A stretch of 11,756 bases of DNA from an uncultured Brevibacterium sp. (GCA_902489215.1 CABTZE010000052.1:1-11756), one strand, 5' to 3'. Numbered from the stretch's first letter, positions 1-6,383 are shown. Numbers and translations are program-made. The notes: a model not told the origin generated them from the letters alone.

Positions 1-198
1 CAGCAGTGGGATACCCGCCGTAAGCAGAGCTATGAGGTAGGGGAGGATGAACGCTCCGCCGCCGTTCTCGTAGGTGACATAGGGAAAACGCCAGATGTTG
101 CCCAGGCCGACTGCGGAGCCGACCGCGGCAAAGATGAAGGCGCTGCGGCTGACGAAAACCTGCCGCTTTTCACCCTGAGGGGGTGCTTGAGTAGACAT
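1..198 (-). CDS. Sodium:neurotransmitter symporter (SNF/NSS) family transporter, N-terminal fragment
   Basis: This is the first 66 codons of a gene that runs off the left edge, read on the minus strand from ATG at 198-196. After a short hydrophilic N-terminus the translation contains SRSAFIFAAVGSAVGLGNIW followed by RFPYVTYENGGGAFILPYL. That is the TM1 signature of the LeuT-like NSS family: the unwound TM1 GSAVGLGNIWRFPY stretch binds Na+ and substrate, and the NGGGAFxxPY stretch begins TM2. Members are Na+-coupled importers of amino acids or related amines in the cytoplasmic membrane; the substrate cannot be told from this fragment. The start is supported by AAAGG (minus strand, 211-207) eight bases upstream and by a promoter at 234-262. 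The gene is divergent from cysS and functionally unrelated to the rest of the window. The family call is firm because this motif is very characteristic. Confidence 0.93.
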   Translation of the reverse strand, partial: MSTQAPPQGEKRQVFVSRSAFIFAAVGSAVGLGNIWRFPYVTYENGGGAFILPYLIALLTAGIPLL

Positions 199-233
199 AT
201 ACAACACCTTTGTTTTGATGCGATGTTGAGGAA

Positions 234-262
234 ACTGTAGACGAATTCGTGATGAATGTCAT
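234..262 (-). promoter_or_regulatory. Promoter of the NSS transporter gene
   Basis: Read on the minus strand, ATGACA (262-257; five of six match TTGACA) is followed after exactly 17 bases by TACAGT (239-234), a TANNNT -10 element. Transcription would begin near 227, leaving a leader of about 28 nt that carries the AAAGG ribosome-binding site. A perfect 10-bp palindrome, ACGAATTCGT (241-250), lies in the spacer and could be an operator. The assignment comes from sequence pattern only. Confidence 0.55.
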
Positions 263-359
263 AGTTTTCTCAGTGCGCGTCCAGACTGTTGTCAGTTTGT
301 GATTCGCAGGAGCGGGTGCGCCGGGGCTTCCGGGCCGGGCGCGTGCAGCGGAAGGCGGC

Positions 360-365
360 TAGACT
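360..365 (+). promoter_or_regulatory. -10 element for a leaderless cysS transcript
   Basis: TAGACT at 360-365 is followed by seven bases and then the GTG at 373. A transcript starting 6-7 bases after this hexamer would begin at or next to the GTG, the arrangement of leaderless mRNAs, which are common in actinobacteria. No convincing -35 hexamer is seen and no Shine-Dalgarno sequence is well placed, which fits a leaderless start. This is the main evidence for choosing GTG 373 over the upstream TTG at 289. Confidence 0.5.
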
Positions 366-372
366 GTCGGGC

Positions 373-1803
373 GTGACAATTCAGCTTTATAACACCAAGT
401 CCCGCACCCTCGAGCCTCTCGTTCCCGTCTGTGACGGACAGGTGGGGATCTACGTGTGCGGTGCGACCGTTCAGGGTGCACCTCATATCGGCCACATGCG
501 TTCGGCGGTCGTGTTCGACCAGCTTCGCCGCTGGCTGACCCACAGGGGACTTGACGTGCTGCTGGTTCGCAATGTCACCGACATCGACGACAAAATCCTG
601 CAGAAGTCCGTCGAAGAGGGCCGCCCGTGGTTTGCCCACGCCTATAAGTACGAGCAGGTGTTCACTGCCGCCTACGACAGAATCGGCGTTCTTCCACCGT
701 CCTACGAGCCGCGTGCCACCGGCCACATCACCGAGATGATCGAACTGATCGGCAGGCTCATCGATGCCGGCCATGCCTATGCGGCGGAAGACGGCAGCGG
801 CGACGTGTACTTCGACGCCCGGTCCTGGCCACGGTACGGCGCGCTTACGCACCAGAGCCTCGACGATATGGCCGAAACCGACGCTGAAGTTCGCGGCAAG
901 CGCGACCCGCGCGACTTCGCCCTGTGGAAGGGCCACAAGGACGGCGACCCGCTGACCGCCAGCTGGCCCACCCCGTGGGGTCGCGGCCGGCCGGGCTGGC
1001 ACATCGAGTGCTCCGCGATGTCGACCAAGTATCTGGGTGCCGAATTCGACATCCACGGCGGCGGTCTGGATCTGCGATTCCCGCACCACGAAAACGAACT
1101 CGCCCAGTCGACCGCGGCCGGTGACGGCTTTGCCCGCATCTGGATGCACTCCGGTCTGCTCAATGTGGGCGGGGACAAGATGTCGAAGTCACTGGGCAAC
1201 TCGATTTTCGCCCACGACCTTTTCGACGATCACTCCGCACTTCTGGTGCGCTACTTCCTGTCCACGGCGCACTACCGTTCGGTGCTGGAGTTTTCGGAAG
1301 AGCTGGTCGAAGGCCAGGCTCCGGCCCTTGAGCGGCTCCGCAACTTCATTTCCCGAGCCCGGCAGGAACTCGGAGATGAGGCTCCGGCAGTGCCGACGTT
1401 CCGCGACACCTCGATAACGGTGCCGGAAGCCTTCGCACAGGCCATGGATGCCGACCTCGGCATCCCGAAGGCCCTGGCCGTCGTGTTCGATCAGGTGGGT
1501 ACTGGCTTCCGTCTGCTTGAGGGCGGGGACCGCGGTGAACTCGCCGGAGTGCTGACCTCGGTTGAGCTCATGCTCGACATCCTCGGAATCAACCCGAGCT
1601 CTGCCACCTGGGTGCAGGGCGGGGAATCCACGGCGATCGCGCACGCTCTGGACCAGCTGGTTGATGAGCTTGTGCGCACCCGCGCCCAGGCCCGCGCAGA
1701 TAAGGACTGGGCTGTGGCCGATGCGATTCGCGACCAGCTGGCGGCAGCCGGCATTGTCGTCGAAGACACCGCCGACGGCTACCGCTATCACGTAAGGGAC
1801 TGA
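373..1803 (+). CDS. cysS: Cysteinyl-tRNA synthetase
   Basis: This 476-residue class I aminoacyl-tRNA synthetase charges tRNA-Cys with cysteine in the cytoplasm. Visible motifs are YVCG (Zn ligand C29), the PHIGH form of the HIGH signature (37-41), IECSAM (C213), FPHHENE (H238 and E242) and KMSKS (269-273). The four metal-ligand positions have the spacing of the E. coli enzyme. The C-terminal part has the helical anticodon-binding region, ending in the usual ADAIRDQL helix. The frame is open upstream to a TTG at 289, but those 28 residues are arginine-rich and unlike the family. GTG 373, giving VTIQLYNTKSRTLEPL, matches the usual N-terminus and sits seven bases after a TAGACT element. The stop is two bases before rlmB, so the two genes are probably one operon. 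I see no MSH/MshC-specific features, and full length with KMSKS favours true CysRS. Confidence 0.96.
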   Translation: MTIQLYNTKSRTLEPLVPVCDGQVGIYVCGATVQGAPHIGHMRSAVVFDQLRRWLTHRGLDVLLVRNVTDIDDKILQKSVEEGRPWFAHAYKYEQVFTAAYDRIGVLPPSYEPRATGHITEMIELIGRLIDAGHAYAAEDGSGDVYFDARSWPRYGALTHQSLDDMAETDAEVRGKRDPRDFALWKGHKDGDPLTASWPTPWGRGRPGWHIECSAMSTKYLGAEFDIHGGGLDLRFPHHENELAQSTAAGDGFARIWMHSGLLNVGGDKMSKSLGNSIFAHDLFDDHSALLVRYFLSTAHYRSVLEFSEELVEGQAPALERLRNFISRARQELGDEAPAVPTFRDTSITVPEAFAQAMDADLGIPKALAVVFDQVGTGFRLLEGGDRGELAGVLTSVELMLDILGINPSSATWVQGGESTAIAHALDQLVDELVRTRAQARADKDWAVADAIRDQLAAAGIVVEDTADGYRYHVRD

Positions 1804-1805
1804 AC

Positions 1806-2753
1806 ATGGCAAAGGCAAAGGGCCCGCGCAAAGGCACGGGCGGCCACGGGCGGCGTCGGCTGGAGGGCAAAGGCCCTACACCGAAGGCCGAAGACCGCGT
1901 TTACCACAAGGCGCACAAGGCAAAGCTCGAGCGGCAGCGCCGCCAGCAGGGCAAGCAGAACTCCCGCCGCTTCAAGGGCGAGCAGGGTGTTGATACTGTG
2001 GCTGGCCGCAACTCGGTGCTCGAAGCACTGCGCGAAGGTGTGCCGGCGAAAGCGCTGTACATTGTCCGCGGTGCCGATTCTGACGACAGGGTGCGCGATG
2101 CGATCGCAATTGCCGCTGACCGCGGAGTTCCGCTGTTGGAGGCAAGCCGTGACGAACTTGACCGCATGACCGACAGGGCGGTCCACCAGGGCCTCGCTCT
2201 TGTCCTGCCACCGTACGAGTACGCAACCCCGAAGGACCTGCTGGATGCGGCTGCCGCGGAAGTGCAGAAGCCGCTGCTGGTGGCCCTCGACGGCATCACC
2301 GACGCTCGCAACCTCGGGGCCATCATCCGCTCTGCCGCAGCTTTCGGCGGTCACGGTGTGATCATCCCCGAACGTCGCTCCGCGGCAATGAACGCCGGGG
2401 CCTGGAAGACCTCGGCCGGTGCGGCCGCCCGCATCCGCGTAGCCCAGGTGGTCAATCTGGCCCGCGAACTCACCGAGCTCAAAAAGCAGGGCGTGTTTGT
2501 GCTGGGCCTCGACATGGACGGCGAGGTGGATCTTCCGGAGCTCTCTTTGGGTACCGAACCGGTGTGTCTTGTTGTCGGTTCGGAAGGCAAGGGGCTCTCA
2601 CGGCTCATCCGCGAAACCTGCGACCAGATCGTGTCGATCCCCATGGCGGGGGCAACCGAATCGCTCAACGCCGGTGTTGCCGCGGCGGTGTCGCTGTATG
2701 AAATTGCGCGCACGCGCGGTCTGCGCAGCGCTCCCGCCGAACCTGGGGCCTGA
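1806..2753 (+). CDS. rlmB: 23S rRNA (guanosine-2'-O-)-methyltransferase RlmB, SpoU/TrmH family
   Basis: This 315-residue SPOUT-class enzyme is expected to 2'-O-methylate a guanosine of 23S rRNA (G2251 in E. coli numbering) using S-adenosylmethionine. Residues 1-60 are a highly basic tail typical of actinobacterial members and probably bind RNA. Residues 65-135 form the substrate-binding domain (VAGRNSVLEAL near the start). The SPOUT domain follows: motif 1 NLGAIIRSA (169-177, with R175 as the conserved arginine), motif 2 VVGSEGKGLS (257-266) and motif 3 ESLNAGVAAAVSLYE (285-299), which forms the trefoil knot. The start is supported by AAGGGA (1794-1799), which lies inside the cysS end six bases upstream. 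The gene follows cysS by two bases, a pairing common in actinobacteria. A tRNA-directed TrmH is an alternative, but the N-terminal substrate-binding domain favours RlmB. The stop lies only three bases from the convergent gene at 2757. Confidence 0.92.
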   Translation: MAKAKGPRKGTGGHGRRRLEGKGPTPKAEDRVYHKAHKAKLERQRRQQGKQNSRRFKGEQGVDTVAGRNSVLEALREGVPAKALYIVRGADSDDRVRDAIAIAADRGVPLLEASRDELDRMTDRAVHQGLALVLPPYEYATPKDLLDAAAAEVQKPLLVALDGITDARNLGAIIRSAAAFGGHGVIIPERRSAAMNAGAWKTSAGAAARIRVAQVVNLARELTELKKQGVFVLGLDMDGEVDLPELSLGTEPVCLVVGSEGKGLSRLIRETCDQIVSIPMAGATESLNAGVAAAVSLYEIARTRGLRSAPAEPGA

Positions 2754-2756
2754 GTC

Positions 2757-3575
2757 TCAGTCCGCTCCCGTGAGGCAGCGGTATCTCTCGACCAAACGGG
2801 AGTCGAGTTTGCGCACGGAGGCGAGATCCGCCTCGTCAGTGGAGTGAGCGGTGTTGAACAGCTCGCCGGCCATATTGAGGCGCGCCAGTTCAAGATCGTG
2901 CGCTTTCTGGCCCTCGGACAGGCGAGGGTGCTGCTCGCCGGTTTCAGCATCGACCAGCCACGCGGTGTACCCGTCGCTGCTGGGCGAGAACAGCGTGTTG
3001 GACAGTGCGGCGTCGCCCCAGAAGAACCCGGCCCGGTGCAGGTGGGCCAGAAGCTCGGCAAAAGCCTCGACCACGCTGTGTGCGGCGGGGGAGCGGGGCC
3101 CGTCCCGCAGGATCTCGTCGTAGCGAGCGGCGGGTGTCAGCCGTCGGGTGATGAGCGCCCCTGAAGCTGCCGTGGTTCGGCCGGTGACGACCCCCAGTGG
3201 GCAAACCGCCGGTAATCGTGCATCCCGCAGTGCGTGCAGCAGGCGGTATTCGTCACCGGCACCACCTTCGTCCATTTCCTTGATGACCAGCGCCCCAGGC
3301 TGCGCGCCTTCCACCGCAGCAGGCTGCGCGCCTTCCACCGCAGCAGGCTGGGCGCCAAGCAGCGCCCCAGCCTGCCCACTGCACACTTCACGGACGGTGT
3401 GGCGCGACAACTCAAGCGGGCCGAGCTGCACACCATCCCATTCGGCCAGGGGCCTATCCCACGGCAGGGAGGCAAGGTGCTCGCGGATGTCATCGTCAAC
3501 AGCGGTGATAAGCGGGCCCGCCGGGCCCGGTTCAGGCGCTGAGCGCACCTGCCGCACGCCCTGCCCGCCCGTCAC
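2757..3575 (-). CDS. Kinase-like protein of the DUF4032 family, lacking the C-terminal DUF4032 domain
   Basis: This 272-residue protein resembles the N-terminal, lipopolysaccharide-kinase-like half of actinobacterial DUF4032 proteins, which from memory are usually over 400 residues. Kinase-like landmarks are present: VIKE (K99, candidate ATP-binding lysine), FFWGDAALSNTLF (184-196, with D188 and N193 in the catalytic loop) and WLVDAETGE (207-214, D209 as the DFG-like metal ligand), then HPRLSEGQKAHDLELA. The protein stops at LTGAD, about where the C-terminal domain normally begins, three bases from the rlmB stop. Residues 74-93 carry an eight-residue repeat (GAQPAAVE) from a 24-bp tandem duplication, placed where the glycine-rich hairpin should be. 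GTG 3575 overlaps the stop of the upstream ATPase gene as GTGA, implying translational coupling. The biochemical role of the family is not established as far as I know, and no substrate is assigned here. The family match is fairly sure; activity is unknown. Confidence 0.8.
   Translation of the reverse strand: MTGGQGVRQVRSAPEPGPAGPLITAVDDDIREHLASLPWDRPLAEWDGVQLGPLELSRHTVREVCSGQAGALLGAQPAAVEGAQPAAVEGAQPGALVIKEMDEGGAGDEYRLLHALRDARLPAVCPLGVVTGRTTAASGALITRRLTPAARYDEILRDGPRSPAAHSVVEAFAELLAHLHRAGFFWGDAALSNTLFSPSSDGYTAWLVDAETGEQHPRLSEGQKAHDLELARLNMAGELFNTAHSTDEADLASVRKLDSRLVERYRCLTGAD
3297..3356. repeat. 24-bp in-frame tandem repeat, about 2.5 copies
   Basis: Copy 1 is 3297-3320 and copy 2 is 3321-3344, identical over 24 bases. 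A half copy follows at 3345-3356 (AGGCTGGGCGCC) with one mismatch. Read on the minus strand within the DUF4032-type gene, the unit encodes GAQPAAVE, keeping frame. Such exact short repeats can change copy number by replication slippage, so length variation between strains is likely. Confidence 0.95.
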
Positions 3576-4255
3576 AGGGAGTCGCGCAGCTCGTCGGGCG
3601 TTCCGAGCTGAGTGATTCTGCCCTTTTCGAGCACGGCGATTCTGTCGGCGATGCCGAGCGCCAAAGGAACGTCGCGGGTGGCGACGATCGAGGTGATGCC
3701 GATTGTGCGCTGCAGGTCGGCCAGCGCTGCGGTCGTCTCTTCGCGGGTGTCTGCAGACAGGCGGTTAAGCGGCTCATCCAGAAGGAAAACCGCCGGCCTG
3801 CGCACGGCCGCGCGGGCCATGGCGACGATGTGGCGCTGGGGTCCTGTCAATTGGTCCGGGGTGGCATCGAGCAGGTCTTCCAAGCCCATGCGCTTTGCGA
3901 CAGCGTGCACTCGCTCCATAGCGCCTTTCTGCGTTTCGCCGTACAGCAGCAGTGCGAAGGCCATGTTCTGCGCGACTGTCATGTGCGGGTAGAGGGCGTA
4001 GTTCTCAAAGGCCATGACCACGTGGCGCTGGTGTGCCGGCAGCTTTGTCACGTCTTCGCCATCGAAGGTGATCGTGCCGGCTGTCGGCGTTTCCATTCCG
4101 TTGATCAGCCGCAGAAGAGTGGTTTTGCCCGAACCGGTGCCGCCGAGCACCACGAGCAGTTCGCCGTTGGGGATGTCGAGGGTGAGGTTGTCGATTGTAG
4201 TTGTCACAGTCGACGGATAGCGGTGTGTGAGGCCTGTGAGGACGACCCTTGCCAT
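3572..4255 (-). CDS. Short, degenerate MsmK/UgpC-like ABC ATPase
   Basis: This 227-residue nucleotide-binding domain is most like the ATPases of carbohydrate (CUT1) ABC importers. Walker A GGTGSGKTT (38-46), FENYALYPHMTV (83-94), Walker B VFLLDE (156-161) and ADRIAVLEKGRITQLGTP (203-220) show the family. Several key positions differ from the usual MsmK/MalK sequence: Q-loop Gln is E84, the signature LSGGQ is LTGPQ (136-140), the D-loop SxLD is NRLS (164-167), and the H-switch His is R194 (ATRD instead of THD). The C-terminal regulatory/TOBE domain, normally adding over 100 residues, is absent. The ATG at 4255 is chosen because GAAAGG lies five bases upstream; the longer frame to 4330 adds residues foreign to the family. 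No permease or solute-binding gene is nearby. It is coupled to the kinase-like gene by a GTGA overlap. It may bind ATP but hydrolyse poorly, and may not serve a transporter. Confidence 0.85.
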   Translation of the reverse strand: MARVVLTGLTHRYPSTVTTTIDNLTLDIPNGELLVVLGGTGSGKTTLLRLINGMETPTAGTITFDGEDVTKLPAHQRHVVMAFENYALYPHMTVAQNMAFALLLYGETQKGAMERVHAVAKRMGLEDLLDATPDQLTGPQRHIVAMARAAVRRPAVFLLDEPLNRLSADTREETTAALADLQRTIGITSIVATRDVPLALGIADRIAVLEKGRITQLGTPDELRDSL

Positions 4256-4316
4256 TGATGCCTTTCGTCTTTGAACAGCGCGGCGAAACACCGTTGGGGA
4301 GCGGTGACCGGAGACA

Positions 4317-4345
4317 ACATTACCGCACATGAGGGCGCCTGTGAC
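4317..4345 (-). promoter_or_regulatory. Candidate promoter of the ABC ATPase / kinase-like operon
   Basis: On the minus strand GTCACA (4345-4340; four of six match TTGACA) is separated by 17 bases from TAATGT (4322-4317), a good TANNNT -10 element. The resulting leader of about 55 nt contains the GAAAGG ribosome-binding site before ATG 4255. It lies in the 128-bp divergent region shared with the first LacI-type gene, so autoregulation could affect both directions. This is a pattern-based call. Confidence 0.38.
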
Positions 4346-4371
4346 CCTGCCATGGAGTTCTCAGCCTGCCG

Positions 4372-4377
4372 TAGACT
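4372..4377 (+). promoter_or_regulatory. -10 element for a leaderless transcript of the first LacI-type gene
   Basis: TAGACT (4372-4377) is six bases before ATG 4384, so the transcript would start at or immediately beside the start codon. No Shine-Dalgarno-like sequence precedes the ATG, which supports a leaderless message. It is the same hexamer with nearly the same spacing as at cysS. No clear -35 element is visible. Confidence 0.5.
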
Positions 4378-4383
4378 CGCCGT

Positions 4384-5376
4384 ATGGGTGTTCGGCTGAA
4401 AGACGTTGCTGAGCGTGCGGGAGTTTCGGTTTCGACGGTCTCTCGCGTGCTCGGCGGTCGTGACGCCGTCGCGGAGGCAACGCGGGCAAAGGTGATGCGC
4501 GCGGTCGATGAGGTCGGCTATCAGCGCTCCACACTGCTCGGTGCGGCCGCGGGCCAGTTTGCCGCGGTGAGTCTGCCGGAGAATCCCGAACACTGGCAGA
4601 CGGATGTTGCCCGTGCTGCGATCGCGCACCTGCAGCGTGCGGGGCATGCGGTCATGACCCCGTATCTCGATGCTGAGGGACGAGAGCTGCGCGCCTGCCT
4701 GGATGCCGGTGCGGCTGTCATCATCACCCCAACTTTCACCGAACTCGATGTCGATGTGCCGGTCGTGCGGTTTTCTGAGTCCGGCAGGCGCAGCACGGCT
4801 GTCCGCACGGACGGCATGATGGTGGGGCGCGACGATATTGCAGCTGAAATCGACTTGCGCGCGGGTATGAAGCTGGCGTTCGACCACCTGTACGACCTGG
4901 GGCATCGCCGCATCGGCCTGGTGTGCAAGGACGTAGGGGAGCTCGCAGAGATCCTCAAGGAGAACTTCGGCGCTCTCCATCCGGCCTCAGCCATCGCACC
5001 GCGTCTCGATGATTGGATTGCGGCAGTCCCGAAGACCTTCGCCGGTGGTGTTGAAGCCGCATCGATCCTGCGCGATGCTGCCTGCACCGCGGTCATTACG
5101 CAGAGTGCACTGCAGATGTACGGGGTGTTTGAGTCCATGCGCCGTCGTCGCCTGAGCGTGCCACGGGACCTGTCGGTCATCGGCATCGGTGATTCTTCGA
5201 CCATGCGGTTCACGAGTCCGCCGGCAACGGTCCTGTCCTATGACACCGAGAGCCTGGCCGAGGCTCTCGCGACAGCCGCTCTGCACATTCTGGACGACAC
5301 CGCTCCCGTGGCGGTTCCGCCGAACTTCCGTCCCAGGCTGCTTGCCCGCGCCTCGACCGCCGCGGTCCGGAGGTGA
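4384..5376 (+). CDS. LacI/GalR-family transcriptional regulator (first of a tandem pair)
   Basis: This 330-residue regulator begins with a textbook LacI helix-turn-helix: RLKDVAERAGVSVSTVSRVL (4-23), followed by DAVAEATRAKVMRAVDEVGY. A periplasmic-binding-protein-like ligand-sensing core fills the rest, with AFDHLYDLGHRRIGLV in the middle and VPRDLSVIGIGDS near the C-terminus, both family hallmarks. The segment between headpiece and core (YQRSTLLGAAAGQFAAVSLP) is shorter and less typical than the usual hinge-helix region ending in IGVIVPD. The effector is unknown; sugars or sugar phosphates are usual for the family. The ATG lies six bases after TAGACT. Its stop overlaps the next regulator's frame, and its 5' region is divergent from the degenerate ABC ATPase gene, a usual position for local control. 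The trehalose operon lies just beyond its partner and is a possible target. Confidence 0.93.
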   Translation: MGVRLKDVAERAGVSVSTVSRVLGGRDAVAEATRAKVMRAVDEVGYQRSTLLGAAAGQFAAVSLPENPEHWQTDVARAAIAHLQRAGHAVMTPYLDAEGRELRACLDAGAAVIITPTFTELDVDVPVVRFSESGRRSTAVRTDGMMVGRDDIAAEIDLRAGMKLAFDHLYDLGHRRIGLVCKDVGELAEILKENFGALHPASAIAPRLDDWIAAVPKTFAGGVEAASILRDAACTAVITQSALQMYGVFESMRRRRLSVPRDLSVIGIGDSSTMRFTSPPATVLSYDTESLAEALATAALHILDDTAPVAVPPNFRPRLLARASTAAVRR

Positions 5377-5378
5377 GC

Positions 5379-6383
5379 GTGTCCCAGTACGACCTTTCGG
5401 GTGTGTCCCTGCAGCAGATCGCCACGGCCGCCGGAGTTTCCCAAGCCACAGCATCGCGGGCCCTGCGCGGTTCTTCTGCGGTGGCGCCGAAAACCCGTCG
5501 GGCGGTTGACATCGCCCTGCGCACCCTCGGGGTGAAAGTGCCGGCTGCCCCTGACGTCAAGCGGATCGCCGTGGTGACGGCAGCACCGATTGGGCCAGAC
5601 ATCGAACCGTTCACCACCCTGATCGAGGAGTTGACTAAGCGCATCTTCGCGGTCGGCCACGTTGCCGTGCAGGCCGTCACGGACCCTAGCCTCCCGCCGA
5701 CCTACGAGCTTCTTTCAGCCGTCGGCGTAGACGGTGTGATCGTCGTCGGCGGTGGGCCCGCATCGAGTGAAGCTCAGAAGCTGGCGGGTACGGAACTTCC
5801 CATGCTGCGCATTTCGCACGCCCGGCACACCGGTTTCGCACAGATCATCATGGATTCCTCCGTCGGCATTGAGACCGCGGTGCGCCACCTGGTGCAGCTG
5901 GGGCACACGAGAATCGGCCTTGCCGTGCCGGAGGACTCTGCGAAGAACTCTCGCGTGAGTGCTTTTCGGACCACGATGGCTGATTTGCTGTTCATCACCG
6001 GCACTCGCGATCAGGCGCCTGTCGTTGTAGCCGACCCGGGCTTGCTTGCCGGAGCGCAGGCTGCCCAGCAGCTTCTCGACACCAAGTGCACCGCTGTCAT
6101 CAGCGCATCCCCGGACCTCACGGTGGGTTTCCTCCAGGCGGCGCAGCGTCTGCGCCTGCGGGTGCCGGACGATCTTTCGTTCCTGGCCGTCGGCGATGTT
6201 CCGGACGCCGATGTTTTCAGCCCGCCCATTTCGCAGGTCACGTTCGACTGGGAGCAGCTGGCCAGCACGGGTGTGCGCGAAATCGAGCGGCTCATGGCGG
6301 GTCCCGTGGACCCGCTGCCGGCCTACTGGGTCGAACCCGAGCTCGTGCTGCGCAGCTCGGACGCGCCCCTGGCCCGCCGCTGA
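5379..6383 (+). CDS. LacI/GalR-family transcriptional regulator (second of a tandem pair)
   Basis: This 334-residue regulator has an N-terminal helix-turn-helix (VSLQQIATAAGVSQATASRA, 9-28, then LRGSSAVAPKTRRAVDIA) and a LacI-type sensing core with HLVQLGHTRIGLAVPEDSAK and VPDDLSFLAVGDVPD. GTG 5379 is preferred because GGAGG (5369-5373) is five bases upstream. The alternative GTG 5373 overlaps the preceding stop as GTGA and adds two residues. In either case translation is coupled to the first regulator. Between headpiece and core there is only LGVKVPAAPDVKRIAVV, with no recognisable hinge helix or its leucine lever. That is unusual and suggests altered DNA contact or heteromer formation with its neighbour. 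The two regulators are divergent in sequence, so this is not a recent duplication. It converges on otsB. In Corynebacterium glutamicum a LacI-type regulator also lies next to otsB (from memory), which makes the context plausible rather than proven. Confidence 0.92.
   Translation: MSQYDLSGVSLQQIATAAGVSQATASRALRGSSAVAPKTRRAVDIALRTLGVKVPAAPDVKRIAVVTAAPIGPDIEPFTTLIEELTKRIFAVGHVAVQAVTDPSLPPTYELLSAVGVDGVIVVGGGPASSEAQKLAGTELPMLRISHARHTGFAQIIMDSSVGIETAVRHLVQLGHTRIGLAVPEDSAKNSRVSAFRTTMADLLFITGTRDQAPVVVADPGLLAGAQAAQQLLDTKCTAVISASPDLTVGFLQAAQRLRLRVPDDLSFLAVGDVPDADVFSPPISQVTFDWEQLASTGVREIERLMAGPVDPLPAYWVEPELVLRSSDAPLARR

Noticed and set aside
289..372. N-terminal extension of CysRS from TTG 289
   Set aside because: The 28 added residues are arginine-rich and absent from the family, and GTG 373 is seven bases after a TAGACT promoter element.
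292..1149. 285-residue minus-strand open frame opposite cysS
   Set aside because: It is fully antisense to a clear CysRS, has no recognisable motif, and long antisense frames are expected in GC-rich DNA.
1189..1818. 209-residue minus-strand open frame opposite the cysS 3' half
   Set aside because: It is a composition shadow of cysS with no family motif or plausible translation start.
2750..2760. CTGAGTCTCAG palindrome at the rlmB stop as a terminator
   Set aside because: A one-base loop cannot form a hairpin terminator, and there is no T-run.
2351..3061. Possible frameshifted continuation of the DUF4032-type protein in another minus-strand frame
   Set aside because: Past 2757 this frame is antisense to the intact rlmB end and shows no DUF4032-like sequence, so the truncation is a deletion and not a frameshift.
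4256..4330. 25-residue upstream extension of the ABC ATPase
   Set aside because: The ATPase fold begins at MARVVLTGLTHRYP, with GAAAGG five bases before ATG 4255; the extension overlaps the predicted promoter.
4204..4980. 258-residue minus-strand open frame across the divergent region and the first LacI-type gene
   Set aside because: It is antisense to a clear helix-turn-helix regulator and overlaps the start of the ABC ATPase gene; no family features.
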